From assembly GCF_046254905.1 (NCBI RefSeq), contig NZ_CP158016.1, positions 620,001 through 684,000 of the forward strand: a stretch of 64,000 nt of DNA, written 5' to 3'. Both the position numbers and the translations under genes were made by a program. Below the pieces are notes generated by a model, which saw nothing but the letters and a program-made list of their open reading frames with translations, was not told where the DNA came from and did no database searches. The DNA comes from Pseudaeromonas aegiceratis (lineage in GTDB: Bacteria; Pseudomonadota; Gammaproteobacteria; Enterobacterales; Aeromonadaceae). Below are positions 27,280 through 36,965 of this stretch, piece after piece (within the stretch, counting starts at the first letter, position 1; every line of letters starts with the position of its first letter).

Positions 27280-27726
27280 TCAAACGGGCGGCAGGTAGGG
27301 TCGCCCCTGCTGCCAGCAGGCCAGCGCCTGGGCGCTGGCATCAAAATGGGGTTGCGGGGGGGACTTGGGATCGCACCAGAGCCAGCCTTCGCACTTGTCC
27401 GGTTCCATCAGTCGTGGCGCCTGGTCTATGCCCTCGGCCAGCAGGATCACCGAGATGTAATGGCGACCGGACTCGGCATAGGTGGCCAGGTTGTTGCTCA
27501 CTGAGATCACCCGGGGGGAGGTTATCTGGATGCCGGTCTCCTCGGCCACCTCGCGGCTGGCGCAGGTCTCGAAGGTTTCACCCAGCTCCAGGTGGCCGCC
27601 GGGGATGGACCAGTAGGGGGCGTGGCTGTTCTTGCGCCGGCCCAGCAACACCAGCCCCTGGGGGTTCACCAGGATGACGCCGATCCCCACCTGGGGATGG
27701 GCAAAGCGTCCGTCGTCCTGACTCAT
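27280..27726 (-). CDS. NUDIX hydrolase
   Basis: A 148-residue NUDIX-fold pyrophosphatase. The NUDIX box is intact: GGHLELGETFETCASREV followed directly by AEETGI, giving the Gx5Ex7REUxEExGU pattern. Its GVILVNPQGLVLLGRRK start and short size resemble house-cleaning nucleotide hydrolases, but the substrate cannot be read off. ATG 27726 overlaps the TGA of the Lrp-family gene (ATGA), indicating coupled translation. Confidence 0.88.
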   Translation of the reverse strand: MSQDDGRFAHPQVGIGVILVNPQGLVLLGRRKNSHAPYWSIPGGHLELGETFETCASREVAEETGIQITSPRVISVSNNLATYAESGRHYISVILLAEGIDQAPRLMEPDKCEGWLWCDPKSPPQPHFDASAQALACWQQGRPYLPPV

Positions 27727-28205
27727 GCCCCCTCCAGGTGATCCAGCGGCAGGGCGGTCTGCTGTTTGATCTGCTGCAGCACGAAGCTGGAGCGCACCCC
27801 CCGCACACCGGGAATGCGGGTCAGCTTGCCCAGCAGGAAGGCCTGGTAGCGGTCCATGTCCGGTACCATGACGGTGAGCTGGTAATCGGCATCGTTGCCG
27901 GTGATCAGGGCGCATTCGAGCACCTCGGGGATCTGACGTATGGTCTCGCTGAAGGCGGCCAGTCGCTCCGGGGTATGCTTGTCCACCGTCACGTGGATAT
28001 AGGCGGTGAGCTTGAGATTCAGGGCATCGGGATTGAGCAGGGTGACCCGCCCGCGGATGAGGCCGGCCTCTTCCAGCGCCTTGACCCGGCGGGAGCAGGG
28101 GGAGGGGGAGAGGCCGACGCGTTCCGCCAACTCCAGGTTGCTCAGCTCGCCATGCTCCTGCAGCAGGGTCAGAATGCGGCGATCGGTGCGATCCAATTTC
28201 AGCAA
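27723..28205 (-). CDS. Lrp/AsnC-family transcriptional regulator
   Basis: A 160-residue regulator with an N-terminal winged helix-turn-helix (LDRTDRRILTLLQEHG, ELAERVGLSPSPCSRRVKAL) and a C-terminal RAM/AsnC ligand-binding domain (residues about 70-150). The members of this family respond to amino acids. It heads an operon with a NUDIX and an HD hydrolase, so it may regulate them and itself. Two 14-base direct repeats 31 bases apart lie immediately upstream (28218-28262). Confidence 0.88.
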   Translation of the reverse strand: MLKLDRTDRRILTLLQEHGELSNLELAERVGLSPSPCSRRVKALEEAGLIRGRVTLLNPDALNLKLTAYIHVTVDKHTPERLAAFSETIRQIPEVLECALITGNDADYQLTVMVPDMDRYQAFLLGKLTRIPGVRGVRSSFVLQQIKQQTALPLDHLEGA

Positions 28206-28289
28206 ACGTCTTCTCCTGGGTGAATTATTGCCATAAAAAGAAAATTATGGGTGATTCATTGCGCGATGATGCCGAAATGGCGGTAACTT

Positions 28290-28504
28290 TGCAACCACTC
28301 ACCCGCAGAGGTGCGTTACTCTTTATGCACGTTCTGTGGCACAGGTCAGCCGCCCAACCCGGCAACTGACAGGCACCCTGCCAACCCGGCAGTTCGCCCC
28401 ACCGCAACCTGGTCTCTTACCCTGAGACAGCAGGCCAAGTCAGGCAGGGTTACCCCCCAAGCCAACGAAAGCAAAGCCGACCAGTGGGTCGGCTTTGCTT
28501 TTTT
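28290..28504 (+). ncRNA. candidate small RNA (boundaries uncertain)
   Basis: A structured, gene-free stretch on the plus strand that finishes in an intrinsic terminator and has no gene it could belong to on that strand: the neighbours on both sides are on the minus strand. Several hairpins precede the terminator. The 5' end is a guess; no known RNA family was recognised. Alternative: leftover of a decayed gene. Confidence 0.35.
28468..28504 (+). terminator. strong rho-independent terminator without an obvious upstream gene
   Basis: 15-base perfect arms AAAGCAAAGCCGACC / GGTCGGCTTTGCTTT with a four-base loop and a run of Ts on the plus strand. Confidence 0.88.
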
Positions 28505-28570
28505 ATGCTGGGTGCACCACAGGACGCCCTTGGCTGGTTGCCCATATAAAAAGGACGCAAAGCAAAGACA

Positions 28571-28592
28571 AACGGGACCCTGAGGTCCCGTT
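28571..28592 (-). terminator. terminator of the Ig-like lipoprotein gene
   Basis: Stem AACGGGACC / GGTCCCGTT with loop CTGA, identical to the hairpin behind ettA at 31113-31134; weak T-run on the minus strand. Confidence 0.65.
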
Positions 28593-28606
28593 GTGGTTTG
28601 GGCGTC

Positions 28607-30910
28607 TTAGCCGTTGTCCAGCATCTTGATTGAGCGAGCGATGCTGTCTTCCTGCCCATGGGGCGCGCTGGGTGTGGTGACCCGTATTTCAATATCATCC
28701 GCACTGGGTAGCATGAAACACATAAACATGGGGCGGGTGGTGGAGGGATAGGCGGAGGCATAATCTTGCTGACAGTTGCCAAAGGATAGGGTGGCGGCAT
28801 ACACCGACGTGCTGTTATCGGTCGAGATGCTGATCTTGCTGCCGGCGGGTATCGGATTCAGTCCCTCTAGCGCGACGTCTGTTTGAATAAAGGCGCTGGT
28901 GAGGTCCCCGAAGTTGTCGCTGTCGCCCAGGCTGTCCGGGATGGGGTTGGCACTCCCGTCTTGTGGTACGAACACCGGCAGGATACGGATATAGATGGGC
29001 CCATTGCCCGGGTCAGTTGTGATGTCTGAGCGCCAGGTCTGGCTTTGGCTGTCGTACATCTGCAGCGCCATATCACCATGGCCGGCGGTGCAATCGGTTA
29101 GCCCGCTAAAGACAAACTCCGCATTGCGATACAGGCTGACCAGATCGCGGCGGCAGAAGCCGCGGTCTATGGTGTCCTGGGTACAGAGCAGCCCAGTGTA
29201 TTGCTCATCCCCCACCGCATCCCGCACCCCGTTGGCGTTGAGATCCATAAAGCCATCCACATTGACCCGGTAGCCGTCTTCATCGGCATTTGCAGCCTCA
29301 TCATCGTCGAGGTTGTAGTTCATAAAGACTTCGTCCACATCCAGGTAGGGCCGCAGGTAATGGGGCACCTCCCAGGAGTAGGTGTCGTTTGGCACGCCTA
29401 CGGCGACCAGATCGTCCTTGTCGAACAGGCCATTGCCATTGTAATCCCAGAAGCTCTCCTCCCCTTCCACATAGGCGGTGATGGTCACGCGGCCATCCTT
29501 GGGCCTGGGATCCTGGGTGACCAGCACGGCGCGGCACAGGCCATCCTGGGCGTAGCAGGTGCCCGGGGTGTCATCCGGCAGGGTGGACCAGTCATCCAGC
29601 ACGCCTTTGACGCTGCCCCCTTCGGTGGTGAGGTAGACATTGGTGCCATCTGGCACCGGATTGTTGAAGCGATCCGCCAACCGGATGCTGATCTGAGCCT
29701 CACGGCCGTCGTAGCAGGCACCATCCAGGTTGTAGCGATCGGCGGCGAAGGAGACGCTGTTGTCATCTGGGTAGCCGATGCCCACGCCGATCTGGCTGGA
29801 GGCGGCCCGGATGTCGCTGTCTTCATGCAGGGTGGCGATGACCCGCAGCGGCACCGGGATGCTGCCGGCATTGACGGTGACGCTGGCCTGGCCGTTGAGA
29901 TCCGTGGTGGCCTGACTGGGGGTCAGCACATAGTCCTGATAGTTGGCGTTGCTGTCGGCCAGACTGCCGAAGCTGAAGTCCAGCTGTTGCCCGCTGACCG
30001 GCTTGTTCTGAGCGTCCTTCAAGGTAAAGGTGATGGTGGCCGCCTCGTCCTTGCCGGTACCCCGCAGGTAGATCAGCTCGGGCTGGGGCGTCGCGGCTGT
30101 GATGGCGCGCACCGCCGCCGTCTGGTTGGTGATGGTGACCTGGGCCAGGGCCGTGGTGCCCGCCAGGCTGGCGATGATGGTGTCTTCGCCACCACAGGCA
30201 TAGGTATCCGTTAGCCCCTTGTAGGTGGCGATGGCCAGCCCCTGCTGGGTGGTGACCTGGCTATCCAGGGTGGCCCGCCCGTTGCTGGCACAACTGGAGC
30301 TGAAGTTGATCTGTACCGGGTTGGCATAGGCCTCATCGTCCAGGCTGACGCTGGCGGTCAACACGGCGACACTGCCCGGCGCCAACACAGTCTGATCCGT
30401 ACTCAGGCTCAGCTGCAGATTGCTGATGCCAAACTCATAATTTTTACTGGCGGTCATGGTGTCGCCATCCAGGGTCGAGCTGACGGTGAAGGTGCCGGTT
30501 TGCTGTGCCTGGGTCGGGGAGGCGCTGAGCAGGAAACGCACCTGGCCTGCGCTGTCGGTCAGCCGTGAGCTGGTGGGTTGAATGGTGCCTTCCGTGGTGC
30601 TGGCACTGATGATGGCATCGACGACGGCCTTCCCTTGCGCATCGGTGAGGGTGGCGATCACCAGGCTGGTTTGATCCACCGGCAGGTGGCTGCTCTCGGT
30701 ACAGGTGGTGACATCTGCCAGATCCTCACAGGTGCTGAGGGTGAGGCTGAGCTGGTAGCCGCTGGTGGTGACGCTATCCGAACCGGCATTGTCCGAGACG
30801 AGATCGTCGATGGAGGTGCCATCCCCCCCTCCGCAAGCGGTCAGCAGGCTGGCCAGGAGGATAGAGGGTCTGTGAAGGCGGAACAGGAGCGATCCTGGGG
30901 TGGCATTCAT
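28607..30910 (-). CDS. large lipoprotein with bacterial Ig-like (Big-1/invasin type) domains
   Basis: A 767-residue lipoprotein: signal segment followed by the lipobox LTAC with the modified Cys at residue 26, then a Gly/Asp/Ser linker. The body has several repeats of the Ig-like type (phrases like VVDAIISASTTEGTIQPTSSRL, GQVRFLLSAS, GQASVTVNAG are typical of Big-1/invasin-like domains with the pattern T..G.A..T...). A later Asp-rich segment (DYNGNGLFDKDDL, DGFMDLNANGVRDA) looks calcium-binding. Probably surface-exposed or periplasmic, with a role in adhesion or matrix; not demonstrated. The C-terminal motif YPSTTRP and ending LDNG recur in a short remnant gene at 33779-34192. Confidence 0.8.
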   Translation of the reverse strand: MNATPGSLLFRLHRPSILLASLLTACGGGDGTSIDDLVSDNAGSDSVTTSGYQLSLTLSTCEDLADVTTCTESSHLPVDQTSLVIATLTDAQGKAVVDAIISASTTEGTIQPTSSRLTDSAGQVRFLLSASPTQAQQTGTFTVSSTLDGDTMTASKNYEFGISNLQLSLSTDQTVLAPGSVAVLTASVSLDDEAYANPVQINFSSSCASNGRATLDSQVTTQQGLAIATYKGLTDTYACGGEDTIIASLAGTTALAQVTITNQTAAVRAITAATPQPELIYLRGTGKDEAATITFTLKDAQNKPVSGQQLDFSFGSLADSNANYQDYVLTPSQATTDLNGQASVTVNAGSIPVPLRVIATLHEDSDIRAASSQIGVGIGYPDDNSVSFAADRYNLDGACYDGREAQISIRLADRFNNPVPDGTNVYLTTEGGSVKGVLDDWSTLPDDTPGTCYAQDGLCRAVLVTQDPRPKDGRVTITAYVEGEESFWDYNGNGLFDKDDLVAVGVPNDTYSWEVPHYLRPYLDVDEVFMNYNLDDDEAANADEDGYRVNVDGFMDLNANGVRDAVGDEQYTGLLCTQDTIDRGFCRRDLVSLYRNAEFVFSGLTDCTAGHGDMALQMYDSQSQTWRSDITTDPGNGPIYIRILPVFVPQDGSANPIPDSLGDSDNFGDLTSAFIQTDVALEGLNPIPAGSKISISTDNSTSVYAATLSFGNCQQDYASAYPSTTRPMFMCFMLPSADDIEIRVTTPSAPHGQEDSIARSIKMLDNG

Positions 30911-31104
30911 GCGTTATCGTCCCTAATAGACTCCATGTGGTGCTGATAGTGTGGACAGCCTTTGGCGGTAATTCCAAAAAATGCGCCCTGTGTTATTGCA
31001 TTGAGACTGAAAAAATGGCAGGGGTTGACAGGCTGGGAATTGCGGCTACGGGAGAGAGTGCGGGCGGGTTGTTGGGGAGGAAAGTTGTGCTTTGCCAGTT
31101 GGTT

Positions 31105-31134
31105 GAAAGAAAAACGGGACCCTGAGGTCCCGTT
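31105..31134 (-). terminator. ettA terminator
   Basis: Stem AACGGGACC / GGTCCCGTT with loop CTGA followed on the minus strand by a T-rich tract. The hairpin is an exact copy of that at 28571-28592. Confidence 0.85.
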
Positions 31135-31138
31135 ATGT

Positions 31139-32806
<1,668 letters not shown>

Positions 32807-33037
32807 AAGAGTCCGTTATCTGGTCAATGATTGGTCGTGATTCTAAACCATCCGCCGGCGGCGGGGAATGGCGCCCGCGTGACGGTGATGGGATGCCGCC
32901 CGCCGGGTTGCACCATTTTTGGTGGGGCTGGTGTGTCAGCTTTACGCCGCCGATGCCGAGCGGGCGTCCGCTTGGCTTGGTGTCTGACACAGAAGTGGCT
33001 AGCATCGCCGCCGGATCCACTGTTTGGAGTCGTTGTC

Positions 33038-33649
33038 ATGGAAGCTCGTCATTCGCTGCTGGAAGATGGTCTGGCGTTGCTCACCGGGGCCAGCCTGGCG
33101 GCCCTGGGGGTATTTTTTCTCAATCAGGCTGGTTTAGTCAGCGGCGGCACGGTCGGCTTGGCCCTGGTGCTGACCCATCTGCTGCCTTTCTCGTTTGGCC
33201 TCATCTTCTTCGTGCTGAACCTGCCGTTCTACGCCCTGGCGTTCTGGCGCCTGGGCTGGCGCTTTGCCTTACGCACCTTCTTGGCCATCGGTCTGGTGTC
33301 GCTCATCAGCAATGCCCTGCACCAGTGGCTGCAGGTCAGTGTGGCGGCGCCCCTGTACTGCGCGCTGACCGGCGGTTGTCTGATTGGGGTGGGGCTGCTC
33401 ATCCTGTTTCGTCACCAGGCCAGCCTGGGGGGCTTCAACATACTGGCGCTCTGGCTGCAGGAGCGTTTCGGCCTGCGGGCCGGCAAGGTACAGATGGTGT
33501 TTGATTGCAGTATCGTGCTGGGCTCGGCCCTGCTGGTCTCCTGGTGGGCCTTGGGCCTGTCGGTCATCGCCGCGGTACTGCTGAACCTGGTGCTGGCCAT
33601 GAATCACAAGCCGGGGCGGTATCAGGCCAGCCTGCCGGTGGCGGGTTAG
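33038..33649 (+). CDS. YitT-family (DUF161) membrane protein
   Basis: A 203-residue integral membrane protein with about five to six hydrophobic segments (residues roughly 10-30, 42-62, 68-88, 98-120, 155-190) and the family sequence GVFFLNQAGLVSGGTVGLAL. YitT/YczE-family proteins are of unknown function; some have been linked to transport. The frame is open to 32831, but ATG 33038 with a GGAG site and the natural hydrophobic N-terminus is preferred. A shared terminator separates it from the convergent gene remnant. Confidence 0.85.
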   Translation: MEARHSLLEDGLALLTGASLAALGVFFLNQAGLVSGGTVGLALVLTHLLPFSFGLIFFVLNLPFYALAFWRLGWRFALRTFLAIGLVSLISNALHQWLQVSVAAPLYCALTGGCLIGVGLLILFRHQASLGGFNILALWLQERFGLRAGKVQMVFDCSIVLGSALLVSWWALGLSVIAAVLLNLVLAMNHKPGRYQASLPVAG

Positions 33650-33721
33650 TGTTGCCGCCTTAGGGTGATGCCCGTACCTGGCATCAATGAGCCGGATGAC
33701 CCTGAGGCCCTGATAGAAAAC

Positions 33722-33750
33722 AAGAAGGCCATGCAATGCATGGCCTTCTT
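33722..33750. terminator. bidirectional terminator after yitT-like gene
   Basis: Nearly perfect 14-base arms AAGAAGGCCATGCA / TGCATGGCCTTCTT with a minimal loop; serves the plus-strand YitT gene and the minus-strand remnant. Confidence 0.75.
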
Positions 33751-33778
33751 CATTGTGTCGCGGCAATTCCTATGGCGA

Positions 33779-34192
33779 CTAACCGTTGTCCAGCACGGTA
33801 AACAGGGTGGTCAGGGCTTCACCCCGCGGGCTGGTGATGGTGATGCTCAAGTTGCCACTGGTTTTTTTGTTGGCGGTGGCCTCCTGGCCAATATACAGGC
33901 CATAGCGGACAGGTCGGGTGGTCGACGGGTAAGGGCTCTCGTAGCTGGCTCCCGTGGGGGTCAGTTCGCCACCGTTGGTGGTTGAGATATCGAAGGTACT
34001 GTCTGCCGGCATGGGGTTTTCTGTGCCATCGGCCATGACATAACTGGGGGTGAAGTTGACGTAAGCCACGGTGGACTCGGCAAGGGTCACCTGGCTGTCG
34101 CCGGGCGAAGTGAATTGAAACGTGGATCCTTGGTGTATCTGAGCCCATAGATAGCTGAACTTATCGGTTTTATTCTGGCTCGAGCGAAACAT
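33779..34192 (-). pseudogene. C-terminal remnant of a paralogue of the Ig-like lipoprotein
   Basis: 137 codons. The last 50 residues align with the end of the 767-residue lipoprotein: YPSTTRP in both, then a beta-rich stretch (ITITSPRGEALTTLFTVLDNG against a comparable IEIRVTTPSAPHG...IKMLDNG), and phrases such as PADSTFDIST versus PAGSKISIST. There is no signal peptide, no lipobox and no Ig-like domain, and the frame begins directly behind the mrcA terminator. Best read as the surviving tail of a once larger gene whose front was deleted. It could still be expressed from the first Met, but a function is unlikely. Confidence 0.7.
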
Positions 34193-34242
34193 GGATTCGG
34201 TGCCGTTCTGGCGGCCGCATCGCAGGATAACTACGCGGTGAG

Positions 34243-34270
34243 AAAGAAGAAGCCCGACCTAGGGTCGGGC
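34243..34270 (-). terminator. mrcA terminator
   Basis: Stem GCCCGACC / GGTCGGGC with a three-base loop; minus strand continues with CTTCTTCTTT. Confidence 0.8.
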
Positions 34271-34279
34271 CTCTTGACG

Positions 34280-36784
34280 TCAGAAGATATCTTCCGGGGT
34301 GGCGACATCACTGTTCTCATCACCGCCATGGCCGAAGAGGACGCCCTCTTGCGGTGCCAGCTGCTTGGGCTCCGTGCCCTTCTGGAAGAACTCATCCCGA
34401 CTGCTGGCATCGCCGCGTTGGCTGAGGTAGCCGGTGGCCTTGTCGATGCGCACCGTGATCACCTCTTCGGGTTTGGGGGGCAGTTGCACCGGCACTCCCT
34501 GAAGCGCCTGTTTCATGAAGTCAATCCAGATGGGTTGCGCCGCGCTGGCACCAAATTCGCCCCCGCGCGCCGTGCGTCCCAGCTTGCGTCTGTGATCGTC
34601 AAAACCGATCCAGGCCGTGGCCACCACCTCGGGAGCAAAGCCGGAGAACCAAGCGTCCTTGGACTCGTTGGTGGTCCCCGTCTTGCCCGCCAGATCGGGG
34701 CGCTGCAAGGCCTTGGCGGCACGCCAACCTGTGCCCAACCAGCCGCCCAGACCACGATCGCTGCCGCCGTAGATGGCCGAATGCATGGCCTCGGTGATCA
34801 GGGCCGACGTGGCCTCGCTCAGGATCTGTGGCGCCGGCGTCAGCGTGGGATCGATGGCACATTGGGCCTGCCAGTTGGCCGTCTCATCAAGATAGGCGGT
34901 CGCGCTGTCGAGGCCGCTTTGGGCCAGTTGACCACAGCCACGACAGGCCGTCTTGGGGTCGGCTTCAAACAGCAGCTTGCCCTGGGAATCCTCGATGCGG
35001 TCGATAAAGTAGGGCGCCACTTTGAAACCACCATTGGCCAGCGCGGCATAGCCGGAGACCAGCTCCATGGGGGTAAACTCCACCGAGCCTAAGGAGATGG
35101 ACTCATTGCGCTGCAAGCTGCTGGCCGGAAAGCCCAGGGCCTGCAGGCGCTCGAGGAAGGTGTCTATGCCGATGCTGCGCAGCAGACGAACGGATACCAC
35201 GTTCTTCGACTTGGCCAGGGCTTCCCGCAGGCTGATGGGGCCATCATAGACAGGGGGAGAGTTCTTTGGTTGCCAGGCCTTGCCGCTGCCGGCATCCCAT
35301 TGGTTGATGGGGGCATCGTTGATGATAGAGGCCAGCGTAAAACCATGATCCAGCGCGGTGGAATAAAGGAATGGCTTGATGTTGGAACCCACCTGGCGGC
35401 GGGCTTGCAACGCCCGGTTGAATTTACTCACCTGGAAACTGAATCCCCCAGCGATGGCTTCGACGGCGCCATCGATGGGATCCAGGGCAACGAGGGCGGC
35501 ATTGGCATCCGGTATCTGCACCAGCCGTAGTTTGGACTCGGTTTCCGGCCAGACCCAGATCTGATCCCCGGTCTTGAGAATATCGGCCGCCTTGCGCGGT
35601 GCGGCACCCTGCCGACTGTCCGAGATGAAGGGCTTCGCCCAGGCGAGGCCATCCCAGTCGATGCGGGCTTCCAGCCCCCCCTTGAGCAGCACATCCACCG
35701 AGCGGTCGGTCACCTTGGTGACCACGCCGGGTTCGAAGGGTTCTACCGAGGCAACCTCGTCGAGATGGGCAAAGATCTGCTCGGCTGTCCAGGGGCTGGC
35801 GCCTTTGGCCCACAGACTCTTCTCCGGACCCCGGTAACCATGGCGTTGGTCATAATCCATCAGCCCCTTAAATAAGGCCTCGTTTGCGGCCTTTTGTCGT
35901 GCGGCTGTGACCGTGGTGTAGATGTTGAGGCCCTGAATGTAGGCTTGATCACCGAACTGCTCCACCATCTGGCTACGGACCATCTCCGCCAGATAGGGCG
36001 CGTCCAGTTGAACTTCGGCGCCATGGTAGTGCGTCTTGATGGGTTCGGCGGCAGCAGCATCGTGTTGCTGCTGATCTATCATGCCCAATTGCAGCATGCG
36101 TTGCAGCACCAGGTTGCGGCGTGCCAGGGCGCGCTGAGGTGAACGGATGGGATTGAGCATGGAGGGCGCCTTGGGCAGGCCAGCCAGCACGGCCATCTCA
36201 CCCAGGGTCAGATCCTTGACGTCCTTACCGTAGTACACCTGAGCGGCAGCGCCTATGCCGTAGCTGCGATAACCCAAAGGAATTTTATTCAGATACAGGG
36301 CCAGAATTTCGTTCTTGCTCAGTTCTTGTTCGATGCGCCAGGCCAAAAATACCTCTTTGACCTTGCGCAGCAGGGTTTTTTCCCGGCTCAGGAAAAAGTT
36401 CCGAGCCACCTGCTGGGTGATGGTGCTCGCCCCCTGTTTCATCTGCCCTGTGGTCATCCAGACCACGAAGGCCCGAGTGATGCCGATGAGGTCGATCCCC
36501 GGGTGCTCGTAGAAGCGAGAGTCCTCTATCGCCAGGAAGGCATTGCGCAATTGTTCTGGAATATCATCATATTGCAGAGGAATTCGCCGGATTTCACCAA
36601 ACTCGGCTATCAGCTTGCCATCGCGGCTATAGACCCGCATTGGGGTTTCTAGGTTGGCTTCCTTGAGCGATGAAACATCTGGCAGATCCTTTTCCAGATG
36701 AAAATAAAAGGCCGCTACTGCGGCGACCCCCAGAGCAAACATCAATAGCATCAACCAAAACAGACGCTTAAGCCACTTCATCAT
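34280..36784 (-). CDS. mrcA: penicillin-binding protein 1A
   Basis: Bifunctional class A PBP that polymerises and crosslinks peptidoglycan. About 834 residues: one N-terminal membrane anchor (residues about 9-28), a GT51 glycosyltransferase domain with the catalytic Glu in EDSRFYEHPG, QGASTITQQVARN and KVKEVFLAWRIE motifs, an OB-like domain, and a transpeptidase domain with the active-site SNIK, the SKN triad and KTGTT. The start could be GTG 36787, ATG 36784 or ATG 36781; 36784 is arbitrary among these. mrcA is divergent from pilM, the standard gammaproteobacterial arrangement. Confidence 0.96.
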   Translation of the reverse strand: MMKWLKRLFWLMLLMFALGVAAVAAFYFHLEKDLPDVSSLKEANLETPMRVYSRDGKLIAEFGEIRRIPLQYDDIPEQLRNAFLAIEDSRFYEHPGIDLIGITRAFVVWMTTGQMKQGASTITQQVARNFFLSREKTLLRKVKEVFLAWRIEQELSKNEILALYLNKIPLGYRSYGIGAAAQVYYGKDVKDLTLGEMAVLAGLPKAPSMLNPIRSPQRALARRNLVLQRMLQLGMIDQQQHDAAAAEPIKTHYHGAEVQLDAPYLAEMVRSQMVEQFGDQAYIQGLNIYTTVTAARQKAANEALFKGLMDYDQRHGYRGPEKSLWAKGASPWTAEQIFAHLDEVASVEPFEPGVVTKVTDRSVDVLLKGGLEARIDWDGLAWAKPFISDSRQGAAPRKAADILKTGDQIWVWPETESKLRLVQIPDANAALVALDPIDGAVEAIAGGFSFQVSKFNRALQARRQVGSNIKPFLYSTALDHGFTLASIINDAPINQWDAGSGKAWQPKNSPPVYDGPISLREALAKSKNVVSVRLLRSIGIDTFLERLQALGFPASSLQRNESISLGSVEFTPMELVSGYAALANGGFKVAPYFIDRIEDSQGKLLFEADPKTACRGCGQLAQSGLDSATAYLDETANWQAQCAIDPTLTPAPQILSEATSALITEAMHSAIYGGSDRGLGGWLGTGWRAAKALQRPDLAGKTGTTNESKDAWFSGFAPEVVATAWIGFDDHRRKLGRTARGGEFGASAAQPIWIDFMKQALQGVPVQLPPKPEEVITVRIDKATGYLSQRGDASSRDEFFQKGTEPKQLAPQEGVLFGHGGDENSDVATPEDIF

Positions 36785-36965
36785 CACTAACAGATCCAGC
36801 TAGTCCAGTCGTTATCGGCGTTGAGTATATTTGCTACATAGGTCAAATTCGAGAGGTTTACTGACTATCCTTATATGGCGTTTGGCTAAACCTGTGTATA
36901 GCATGCGTTCAAGGCCATTAAGGCTTGGACATTTTTTAGCGGTATCAAATGGCACGGAAGCGGAT

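Larger units (their letters stand above)
28206..28606. other. gene-free stretch between Lrp-family gene and lipoprotein gene
   Basis: 401 bases. The left part contains two near-identical GGGTGAnTnATTGC repeats (28218-28231, 28249-28262) likely to be regulator sites. The middle (about 28290-28470) has several short hairpins (for example GTGC/GCAC at 28311-28330, GTCTC/GAGAC near 28412-28428) and a duplicated CCAACCCGGCA (28354-28364, 28381-28391), and ends in a strong plus-strand terminator with no reading frame having a ribosome site in front of it. The right end holds the lipoprotein gene's terminator. Confidence 0.6.

Noticed and set aside
28290..28470. Possible lysine or other amino acid riboswitch near an AGAGGTGCG motif
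   Set aside because: The AGAGGTGCG resembles the start of a lysine riboswitch, but the rest of the conserved core was not found and there is no downstream gene on that strand.
28311..28583. 90-codon GTG frame over the orphan terminator region
   Set aside because: No ribosome site, reads straight through two terminator hairpins, composition unlike the neighbours.
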